Of a stretch of DNA of 64,000 bases, positions 44,501-56,500 are shown in pieces; positions within the stretch are counted from its first letter, which is position 1, and the number at the start of each line of letters is the position of its first letter. The notes under the pieces were generated by a model that was given only the letters and a program-made list of their open reading frames with translations, was not told where the DNA came from and did no database searches. The stretch is from contig OZ024785.1 in the NCBI GenBank assembly GCA_964017065.1, forward strand, positions 5,536,314 to 5,600,313, given 5' to 3'. The stretch is from Haliclona indistincta (lineage: Eukaryota; Porifera; Demospongiae; Haplosclerida; Chalinidae). A program made the translations under genes and the position numbers.

Positions 44501-47500
44501 ATATGGGAGGAACCATATGGCTATGATTTACTGGATTACAATGATTGCCAACTGCCATATGATGATGTAAGAACAGCACATTTTGTTATACAATACCCAT
44601 CCCTATGAACTATTTAGGCTGTTGCTGTTTCAAAATTCATGTTACCATATTTGAATGGAAATGCAGACCAGAGAAAGATTTATCTGAAGACAATGAATAA
44701 TCTCTCGTATCAAAAAGATTATTGGATGTGCGGAGGTACCAAAATGACATTCATCCTGCATTATTTTACATTGGATTCAGGGGAGGAAATACAACATTTT
44801 TGCCGTGGTGATGATGAGCCTAATGGAGAATATTACAATGTAGCTGTCCTCATTTGTCAACAGTGCATGTACCAGTTCCCAGACTTCTACAGCAAGTTGA
44901 AAAAAACTGTTTCCCCACAGTACATTGTCAGTAATTTTAATGTGTGTGATATCCTTATTATTACCTAATATAAATTATTATAGCACCTATTCATCGTGAA
45001 GACCTTGTGGCAGTGGAATGTATTGAGTGAAGTAGCTATTAGGTTCTATATTGAATCTTTTTTTTGTCGTCTAAGTGATGAGTACGCCATTTATGATGGT
45101 CTTCGAGTTCTGCTTAATTCATTGGTATGTACAACTGTACAACTGTAGTAAATTAATATACAATAATGCTCAATCTTTCACTGTAGCCCACCACAGTGTA
45201 TATGCCTGCAATTGTCAGTTCTGATGCTAGTGATTTCTCAAAGAGTGTTTGGTTACAGTCATCTCACCGTGTCAACTTAGAGAGAATTTTTGTTGCTGCA
45301 GCTATAGAGAGAGAAAAACAATCTCACCCAAAGAATGAAGCACCTAATCAAGTTTTGGTGAAAGCCCTCAGAAATCAAGAATCAACAGGTGCAAAGGTAA
45401 CCATGCAGTTGAAATTATTCTCATGCATTCAATTATAATACAAGAAATAAAAAGATTTCTAACGAAATCAAAAGGATGTAGGGATGGTAGATTAGCAATG
45501 AAGAAATCTGTCACTGGTCCACAATGTAAACAAACAAGGAACTACCCTGGAATGGTAAGACGATTGACTTGCTAACAGACCATAGATCCCTACATCAGTG
45601 GCTGCACATAAGGATTGGATCTAGAGTAATGGGGTTTAACTTAGATTAAGCTAATTTTAAGCATTAATCAACTTGTTCCAGTCAAATTCTGCAGTAAGTG
45701 TATAAATATAGCCAGCTGGGCTACCAACCTGTATATTTTACTAGACCAAGCTATATTTTACTAGACCTGGGCTAGCTGGCTAGTGCTAATTTGAAGCCCT
45801 GATCTGATAACAACACTAATAATTGGATCAATAACAGCATCATAGGTAACATTAGTTCACTCTAGATCCAATCCTTATGTGCAGCCACTGATATAGGGAT
45901 CTATGGTCTGTTAGCAAGTCAATCGTCTTACCATTCCAGGGTAGTTCCTTGTTTGTTTACATTGTGGACCAGTGACAGATTTCTTCATTGCTAATCTACC
46001 ATCCCTACATCCTTTTGATTTCGTTAGAAATCTTTTTATTTCTTGTTTGTATCCATTTTTCTTAATTTTATTCATAAAAATTTATAATAATCGTCAAAAA
46101 TTTTAATAAAAAGTTTCTTAATAATACTTTATTTTGAACATGTTTCGTATAGCTATTGGTTGAACAATGTCATTGGTATCATCATCACCTACAAAAATAA
46201 AAATGTGAAAAAAATTGTTAAGCACAAAAAGTAGCCTACCTTTGGTTGATCTTCGACAATATACAGAGACTGTCTTGGTTTCCCCAAATATGGCATTAGA
46301 AATTTTAACCAGCCACAATGGATACTCAGCCACTCTACCAACGACAAGGTGCAGTCTCACAGAGTGGAAAAAAATTGAGTGTTTGGGTAGACCTCGCACA
46401 TACATTCTGTGGGGGAGAAAATGCAAAGTAAACACAGAGTACGTCCATACAGTAGACATTCACTTATCCATATCAGGAGTACTTGTGTTTATGCAATTTT
46501 TTTGTCATCAACACTATTACCATGTGCTAAGCTCACAATTGTATGGGCATAATACTAGGTCTGGGGTACTTGCAGACAGTAAAATTGAAATTGACCACAT
46601 GTATGTATAGTAGACTGCCTTATGTAAACACACTTAGTAGGTGATCATAGGTTGCCATTACCAACATCAAGTATACCACCACATGTCAGAAGTATTGAGA
46701 TCAATAAAGAATTGATTACTAACATCTGCGTCATTGCTACATAATACCTCAGTAGACTCAACACTGTGTCAATACCATACATGTGTTGGTAGACATGAGG
46801 TCAAGTGAATACGATGTATCAGAGCAAGAGCAGAGTTATTATCTCAAAATCAGTAAAGATTACAACACCTGCGGACATGTGATTTCACTCAACGCTAGTA
46901 TCAGCAGACACCATGACGACACGGCAATAGTGCTCTGTATTAAAGCACATAAAATGGCTAAGCTCATTGTATTACAGCAGTCACAACACCACATGGGCAA
47001 TAGCGCTCTATTTAGAGCACATAACTTGTCTAAGGCAAGCACACACTATGATGACAGATTACACAGTGATCTATTAATTTTAGACATGACTAAAGCCATT
47101 GTATTGCATCAATCGAAGCACACAAACAATGTTCTTACTTTCATGTCCAGTGATTAAACAGATAATGTTCTAAGGACAACATCATAATGCCCAGGGAGAT
47201 ATCTCAAATACATTGCCCTTTGTGTTATGTCATCAGGCAAGGTTCTATCAACAGAATGTGGACTAAACCTGTACCAATTTTGATCTTGTGTACTGTAGGT
47301 AAAAATGCAAGTGTTGATGAGATGAGATAAGGTTATTATCTCAATGTCAGAGCCCCAAGTCTCATTCTGATTCATTTTAGTGTCCTCTATGTACTGTTGT
47401 ACACTTGAGTAACCTGCAAACAGATCATACTGGTGAGCATACAACAGATGGGAGATTGCTACCATATGATCTAATATAGCTTGGCGTACTGCCATGTGCT

Positions 47501-50500
47501 GAGCTTGTGAACCAGTGATCACATATGAAAAGGAACGGAACATACAGTTCCCATCACCATCTATGTCTTTAGTATGGTTGTGATCAGGTGGAGTAAGCGG
47601 TACATTAGCTCCACCACCTCTGTGTCTGGGTGGTGGATGATGGTGTTCTAGACCAAGAGTAGCGCAAGCAGTTTTTTGCCATTCTAAGTCTACAGGATAG
47701 TAGTAGTACGGCCATCTTTGTGTACGTGCTGGATCAAATGACCCTGTAATTAAGCAATCATCATTTTGTGCAGTATGAAGTTGCTTTTTAGGAGCACTAC
47801 TATTACAAGCTCTTTTGGCTGGTTTAGCAGTTTGAACAGGGGCAGTGCTAGTTCGTTTTCGATGAATGCCCAGGGTGCTAACAGGTATTGTTTGTTGCTT
47901 GGTAGTGGTTTGTGAGCATTTTATTTTCTTACTGGGAACAACCACAGTATCTACTTGGTCAGTATCAGGTTTTCCAACAAGCTTACGTTTAGAAGCCTGT
48001 TGAACAGGAATGGTGTACAGAGGAAGATCAGGTCTATACATTTTACGTAGACGATTATACTCCTCTAAAGATCGATTACTGACTATAATGGACTTTGGAT
48101 CAAATGAGAGGAGATGCAAGCCCGTGAGTGATCTTACTCTAGACAAAGCAACATAAGCCATTGCAGCACAAAAAACTTTATCCGACAGATCAATAATGGC
48201 ATGGTCCAGGGACAATCCCTGGGACTTGTGTATAGTAACAGCATATGCCAATATCAACGGAAATTGTTCTCGACGAACATAGTAGTTTTTCATAACAACG
48301 AATCTGCTCTTGACCCTTTCAACCTGATATGGGCTGGTCAAGTGATCAAATTGTACAGTTACAAATTGTTTAGTTATTGCAGTAACTGTACCCAATGAAC
48401 CATTGACTAGACCTTTCTTTGTGTCAACGTTACGGCGTAACATAACACGTGCTCCAATAGCTAACACTAGAACACTTTGCAGTCCTCCAGTCATGTTGCA
48501 ATCATGGTTTAATTTATGGAGCTGTTTGTCCGCAGTTTTTGTCCACTTAAGTTTACTGACAGTTTCGTCAACATCATCAGTACATTCTAGTTCGAATGAT
48601 TTACCAGGAAGAGATTTGAGCATTTTATTGTTTAGCTCGTCACATTGCTTGCGTGTAGGAAAAAACGTTACTACCATTATTCCTTGTTCTTGCAACTCAG
48701 CAATTTTCTCAGTCAATGAGCAAGTAAACACTCTTGATTGGAGAGTGCTAATGGTGGAGCTTGTAACTTCACCAATTCTAATACCATTAAGCAGCGTTGC
48801 ATAGTCTTTGTCACCTTTCTGACGCTCATTGATGGTTAGCTCATCGTATACAACAGTTTCTTCCCATATATTGGGAGAGGTTGCACAGCCTATTCTGTAC
48901 TTGACTACAGTGTCAGGTACAGGTGAAAATACTGGTTGACCACCAACAGGCTCAAGTTGAAGCAAATCACCAAAAACAATCATATTTCGTGCTCCAAAGT
49001 AGTCAACACCTCCATATAGCTCATTCAAACGTAGATGAATGTAAGCTAGATTTAGGCTACTGACCATGGAAATTTCATCTATGATGAATAATTTCACATT
49101 ACGCAGAGCTGTTTTCATCACTTTGTGTGCAGCTTTTGGTAAAGACCAATGAACGGCTGACCTACCCCCGTGCTGGACAGGTAGCTGAAATAACCGGTGG
49201 ATAGTCATGCCACCAACATTAAACGCAGCTAAACCTGTTGGTGCAGTTATGGCACATGAGCAATCAGCACTAGGCCACAGTTGAGCTACAAATGCTTTGA
49301 TTGTCTCGATCAAAAATGATTTACCAGTTCCAGCGACACCTGTGACAAACATGCACAATGGAGGTAAGTCACAAGAACAATCATTTGTTTCATGTTGTTG
49401 CAGGTGTATCATATGCTCTTTGACTTTGTCAAATATTCGTCTCTGATCAGCATTCAACATGTTAGTCCTATCGGAAAGACTAAGTGTGTCTTCACACTTA
49501 GTGACCATGCTTACAGCATCCTGCATTGCAGCAACTGCTTCACAGATTAGCTGTGGCTCATTATCAACCTTTTGCTCTGGACAATCAGATTGTCTGGCTT
49601 CATTGATTAGTTTAACACTACGATTACATTCAAGCATCTGCTGTAATCGAGTGTGGTGAGTCAAGCAACGGTGTTCACCAGTGTCAGGAAAATGACGATT
49701 AAATGCTTCTTCAGCAGTTTCGTCTTCTAGTAAAAGCTCACTCTCATTTCGGAAAGGCACAAAAAGCATGATTAGAGAATAGTAATAATCTTCTTTCTGA
49801 TTTTCATTTCTCAAATCATATAACTTGTGATTGGGTAACACAGGTTTGCCGCGCCTTTTGAATTCAGTTTGTTTCACGCCTTTGACAATAGTGTGATACC
49901 AACTGTAATTAGCGACAATGTCGTAAAGACACACGTCCTCAAGCTTATTAGGACGATTGGGATAGTATGTGTCTACAAGATTCGACTCAAATAAATCCTC
50001 ACTATCAGGATCTGATTTTGAAAGCTCCGTCAAAGCTGCGTGACTTTTGAGTCGTCGATTTCGTTTGTGAGGCATAGATACATTTACAAACTGTATCGCT
50101 TCCGATTTTTCAGTCAAGTGGTCACCCAACAACAAGTCGGCAGCCTCATACAAACCACACTCTCGTGAGCTCAAAGCTTTCATTCCAAATTTGTAGAGCT
50201 TGCTATAAATGCTCTTACTGTCTTGGATTTCTCTCCAAATGTCTTGCATGTTGCTTCTTTCTGCTTTAGTGACATACCCACTAACGTAATGAGCTAATGC
50301 AAGAGAAGACTCTGACACAAACTGTATGTCAATGTTAGCTTTCCACAATAACAGAATCAGAGGATTATAGTCATTCACTCTAACCTCTGACTCTGTTCGT
50401 GGAAGTTCGTAGATTTTCTTACGAGTTTTAAGAGAGTCTTCTACAGAGTGCACAATACCTGTTTCACAAGCCGGACGAGGAAAGCCAAACTTACAGTAAG

Positions 50501-53500
50501 TTATGAACGTACTGCCGACCTTTCGTCTGCGCTTGCAATATGCACTACACTTATGCATTTGATATCTTGTGACGAGCTCATGCAATTCAGGACTGGTTTT
50601 CTTGTCAGGAATGTGACAAGTAACCCTTTCCTGGATCCATTTCAATACAACAGCAGAGTCATCACAGCCAATAACAGGTGCATCTTTTATCCACAACAGG
50701 ACGTGGTAATGAGGTGCACCTCTGGCTTGATACTCCTTCTTCCAGTAGAAGTGCTCTACTTCACCCAATATCTGACCTTTACAAATGACAATGCGGAAGA
50801 AGGCATGAAATTTCTCAGAAAATTTTCGAGAAACCGATATAGGATCTTCTGTGCAAAGTCTTCCCATATCGTAACTTGGAGAGACATTGTTTACCTTCCT
50901 GAGGTAACGAGCCATGTCACTCCACTCATATTCAGCACAACTGAATGTGAGAAACAATGTTGGTGATCCCCAGTTACGCACCATGCACTTGAGATCACTC
51001 TTACGCTGCCACCAGTACTGTTTGCTACCGCGTACTGACTGAAGCATTGTGAAGAGGCTTGCTTCTAACCGTTCATCAGAGGCTTCAACCTTAGCTAGTA
51101 GCTGCTTAACAGACATAGCAACTCCTCGTGAGGAATGAAGGACATTGTAGACGCCGTTACCTACTTCACGTAGGGTTTTTTGATTCAGCAGATAAAATAC
51201 ATATGAAGCATCTTTGCGAAATCGTGAGTCTTTGTTATGCAAACGTTGTTTGACAAACTCGCTAAAGCTCAAAGTGATTTCTTTGTTGCGAGGATGATTC
51301 TCACCAAATTGCCCGTTTGGGTAGAGTACAGGAAAGCACATAACATCCAAGTCTTTCAATCTACTGTGAATAGGTGCTTCTGTAACATTAACCAACTTGT
51401 ATTGATCTATGTCAGAAACAGTTGGAATCTGATTATCTAAATACCTAATAGTATAGGACTGATAACCAGCTATATCGTCAGCAGTAGCCTTATCTAGCAT
51501 CTTAGTGGTTGCATTGTTAGCCACTTCGATTACTTTTTGTGTAGTTTCATCGAGACTGTCTGCTTCTACTGACTTATAAAGTTTGTGAATCTCTTTCAGC
51601 TTTCTTATAGCTGCTTTCACACGTTCTATATTGACCAGTGAACGCCAGACAACATTGGCTTTTGTGGGTTTACCATTCACTAGTATGTACAATTCTGGTG
51701 ATGCAACACCAGACTTTGCCGATCCTTCAACATTGGACAGCGTTTCACACGTTTTATTGAATGGTAAAGGCAGAAAAAATACACTACCCTTGCAAGCTTT
51801 CAATGAGTTGTACACAGGCACTTTGCAGGTGTATGTGCCTAATCTAACTACTGTCTGAAAGCATTTAGCAAGCTGAATGAACTGTTTGCTAAGGGCATCG
51901 AGTTTATCAAGCTCAGATGGAATGGGTATGGTTTCCAAACCATTTAAAACACATCGTGGTGGCAATACATCGGCTTTGATTTTGGGTTTACAGTAGCTAC
52001 ACATATAGAGTGTTTCATCCTCGCCTGGAGGAGTGTGCTTCAGTATATAGTCTACTAGCTCTGACCCAATGTCCGAATCAAAATGCTTTGAGAAGTTGGC
52101 TTTTGTGACAGATTTTCTCTGAAACAAGCATTGACAGCTACAACACACGTTTTCAGCATCGTCATTCCACTCTTTCTCAAGTTGGGATATGACTAGAGAA
52201 TGCTGTAACTGCAAGGTGGTTTCTAAGTTGAGCACTCTAAAAAACGAGTTGTTTATTGAGGAGCCTTCCTCGCCAACAAAATCCTTAGTTGTTAGCAACT
52301 CGTCAAAGCTTTTCTTAGTTGCACAAAGTAAATGCTTGAAATCACCTTCGCCTAGGGCACGATCAATGCCAGCAAGGGATTCGTGACTTGCCTTTGCACG
52401 ATATACTCGACGCATAAACGTTCTCAGTACTTTATGATGTGCTGAAGCTGCTCGTAAGATACGAAGCTCACTATTACACATACTACCAGTTTGATGACAT
52501 GCCAAAGAATGACCCATCATTTGGCGTTCATTTGGGCAGTCATCGCATGATTGTAATGCTTGTCGTAACTCATGCATTGGAAGAGTAAAGGCATTCTTTA
52601 GTCTAACAATTGCATTGACTTCATCATCAGTGATTGGCTTACAATCACTGGTACACGGCATTTCATCACGAGGCTGGTTGGAAGGATCAATACGATCAGG
52701 CACATCTGAATCATCATCATCCTTTACATACGATGCTTCATAGAAGTATGGATCACATGATCTTTTGCAATGAATGCCTTCACCAAAGTCATCTCTGCTT
52801 TTCATGCTCTTTGCATTGATACTTTTAGCAGATTTGATCAATTCAGCAGCATATTCCTTGCGCTTCTTTAAGGCTTCATGAACCAGCCTACGAGCTGCTA
52901 TTCTACATGCAACACGATAAGAGATTCTAGCCAATCGCTTTGCTATAGGCTGCTCTTTAAAAGCTTTCATAACCTCGGTTCTTGCTTTACGATTTGCTAG
53001 CAATTCTCTTATCAGTTCATTTATGTACATTTCCTTTACACTAGATTTTGGAGGAGACAAATAGTATTTGTTTCTCCTAGTGTGGGAAATGATTTCTTTG
53101 TGTTTAGCATAGTACGCCATACAAGCTTGTGTCTTAACCTTCGTGTTTTTGAGATACCAAACACGCGATGACACTTTCTTCTGATGCGAACTATTTTGGT
53201 ACTTTGCCCTACGTTGTGCTTTGATTTTATCTGATTTACTATGGTACCTGGACAAAGCAGCAACCTTCTTAGCAGTTGAATCTTTCAAATAAGCCTGCTT
53301 TGACGACAACTTCTTATGTGCAGGGTTTCTGCCGTAAGCCTGCTTTGACGCCAATTTGTTATATGCAGGGTTTCTTTCATAAGCCTGCTTTGACACCAAT
53401 TTCTTAGCCGCTGGGTTTTTGTTATAAGCCTTCTTTGAAGCAATTTTAGATGCTACTTTCTTAGACTCAGAATTGGTATCATATGCTTCCTTTCTCCCAG

Positions 53501-56500
53501 CTAGTATTTTATCTCTATTCTCTCCATAACGTTGCTTATCGTATGTGTGTTTTCTACGTGTTTTACTAGGCATGATTACTATTACTATACAAGAACTAAC
53601 CTTCTTCAAAGTAATTATTAAACTTACAACTTTCTTCAGTGACAGATCGAGACACGAGACGACGAACCCAAAAGCAAATCCAAACTTCGGTGAGGCAAAA
53701 GTAGAAATCAACAGTCACAATCTTCGAACTATTACAAACGGGTAGAGCCAGGGGTAGAGCAGCAGAAACACAAGTAGAAGCCACTCAAAGACAACATGTG
53801 CGCGCTCACGTTACATCACGTGCGCATTTAAATGGCGGTATACACATTGCTAGCTACAGCTCGTGATCGTGAAGTCCGCTAGAATAAAACTTTCATTTCG
53901 CTAAGAACTAAGTTCAAAAGGCACATGCCAGACGAATTTCATGATTATTCGTGGGTGTTTAGCCCAGCACAGTATTCGTGTTAAGGCGCTAGACGAGTGG
54001 AAGAAAGAATAAGAAGAAAACGAAGATGACGAAACTCGATTTTCACCGTTTCCAGGTTCGTCACTTTAGTAACAATTTCGAGCAATCTCCTTGCTACTGT
54101 AAGATGGGGCAACGCCAGATAGCAGATCTAAGTGTCTATGGACGTATAAAATTCATCACCAGGCGAAATATCAGCGTTTGAACGCTAATACATTGTATGT
54201 AGCCGCCATCTTGTTTTCTCGTTCATCCCTACATAGGGAGACACTACCGTGTCTCCCTAATTAGGTTGAGCTCATAGTGGATGTGCTATTACCTCAACTA
54301 CAGCCACAGGATTGTGACCTGTGGGATAGTAGTACTCCTCCTCTATACATTTTAGCTGCTCGCAGGGGCTCACAGTTTGTGGATTATGCTTTCAAGCTGT
54401 TGGACTTTCTTGAAAGTAGTGTGGAGCGTAGCACACTTGTATTCAAACTGTCACAAGATGAAGCTACTGATGACCACACAGTAAGATCTTACGTTTTATG
54501 CACAACTCTACCTTTTGTAACAGGTAATGAGTATCATCAGTAAAATGATCGAATGCGAGACAATCAGTGATGATGACAAAAAAGATTTTTTTGAAAGCTG
54601 TTTGTTCAGTGATAGGGATGATCGTCCGCGTTCACTCACTGCAAAAATGCTATGGAAATTTTGTAATTCATTGCTAACATTTCTTGATATGGTAAGATGA
54701 ATAGGCTTCACAAGTATAATTATTGTCTAAATTCCTATCATAGCTAAACGATTCATATGATGAGAGTATTCCACTTGCTGTGCTGGAAGTATTCAATATT
54801 GACCTCTGTCCTGTTCAGTCTAAGACTGTAAAAACAACCAATTCGCTCCATGTTGCTGCTGAAAAGGGTTACACTAAAGTTGTTAAGCTAGCATTGGAAA
54901 GAAGCTTTACTAAACTGTTGACATGCAGCAATGAGAAGGATCAGTATCCAGTGCAAGTTGCCTTAGAGAAAAAAGACTATGGCATTGCATCAGTGATGCT
55001 GAGAGCCATGAATGACTAGTGAGTAGTGTAAAATAACTTTTAAGTAAACATAACGGGGCTCTGTGTATATGACTGATAGCTGTCTGAGAGGGTTAAAAGA
55101 ATTTCATTAGTATCCACAGATTCTTTACTGTGTCACTTTACTGGTTTTACATCATTGTTTCTTTGCAGCAAACTATGTTTTGCTAAGTCCAGTCAAGATA
55201 CCAACAGTACAGACAGTATTGCTGCAGAACCAAGAGTCAATTTTAGAGAGCTGTTGTATTGTCTAAAAGTTGAGTTATCTGATAATGACTCCGAGGAGGC
55301 AGATAAAATACAGGTGAACTAATGATATCTTCCCATACACCGATGTGTAGCACATTTTGTCACAACTCCAGGAGTGCATAATGGCTATTCTGGACTCTGC
55401 AGTAGATCGTGATAGTTGTATAAACTGTTATGACTTGCTAGAGGTTTATAATGAAAAAAGCACTCCTAACAATAGATTGGACTTTAAGTGTCCCACTATT
55501 GAATTTATCATGAGAAATCAAGAATATCCCCAGGTAACCACACATACAATGCTGTGTTTTGATAATAAGTAAATTACTAGTTCAAGGCCATCACTGATCA
55601 TGAAAGTTTTCAATCTCTTGTAAATTGCAAATGGAAAATATATGGTCGAAAACTATTCCTGTAAGTACACATTGTCTATTACAAATTTAATATAGTGTCA
55701 TTTTTCTCTGATAGACTATACTTTGTGACATATTTATTTTTCCTGGTATTACTAACAACTACATTTGTTCTTGGAGCCACCAAAGCTGGTAGCCCATCTG
55801 AGTATAACCAGCCATTGGATTGGTTCAGACTGTTCTGTGAGATTGTGCTCTTGTTACTGATTATTGTTAACATCATGCTTGAAATAAAGCAGTTCTAGTA
55901 AGGAGTCTAATAAATTATAGTATCATTGGTATTATTATGATGTGTATCTTATTCTACAGCCACACTGTGCGTCATTATTCATTTAGAAAAAAATGTACAG
56001 TGTATTTTACTGATTGGACTAACTGGCTCGATGGTCTTGCCATTTTGCTGACACTATTGGTTATACCATTTCGAATTGCTGATCTTGATGAGCAGTGGGT
56101 GTTTGTGGCTCTGGCATACATTTTACACTGTTTGAGAGTATTTAAGTATGCCATCATCATATCGTATGTTAAATTTCAATTTGTTCATGAAAAAAAAACG
56201 TGTCTTGAATTCACACATATAGGTCTTTTGCGGTTTATGTAAAGATACTTTTTCTAATAATCAAACGTGACATCGTACAGTTCTTGGCAGTATTCGTAGT
56301 TGTAACAATTTCATTTGGAGGTGGGTTATACTTTTCCTTGAGAGCAGACGCTTGCAGACTAGCTGATCAAACGACAACTGATGAAGTTGGATTAAACTTC
56401 ACTCCTGCAATCAACACCAGTTTCTGTCTACATCCAGATGAAACAAGGTGAGGATACTACCAGGTGTAGTATGTGTTGATAAACTTACATACAGTCAAAT

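Larger units (their letters stand above)
46046..54260 (-). mobile_element. Helitron-type rolling-circle transposon
   Basis: About 8.2 kb of non-channel sequence carrying one large Rep-helicase gene on the minus strand. The high-coordinate end has an 11-bp hairpin at 54234-54259. The low end is not sharply defined; 46046-47153 is non-coding, AT-rich, with short direct repeats and small palindromes near 46920-47120 (for example gctctatttagagc) that look subterminal. 53574-54233 beyond the gene's start shows no other gene. The OTU domain points to the Helentron/Helitron2 side of the group. Confidence 0.75.

Noticed and set aside
44618..44968. 109-residue continuous frame in channel 3
   Set aside because: The apparent single exon contains a short in-frame intron (44736-44780), as shown by copies 1 and 2.
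46215..46610. 131-codon plus-strand frame in the transposon block
   Set aside because: No recognisable domain, antisense to the Helitron gene and in AT-rich non-coding flank.
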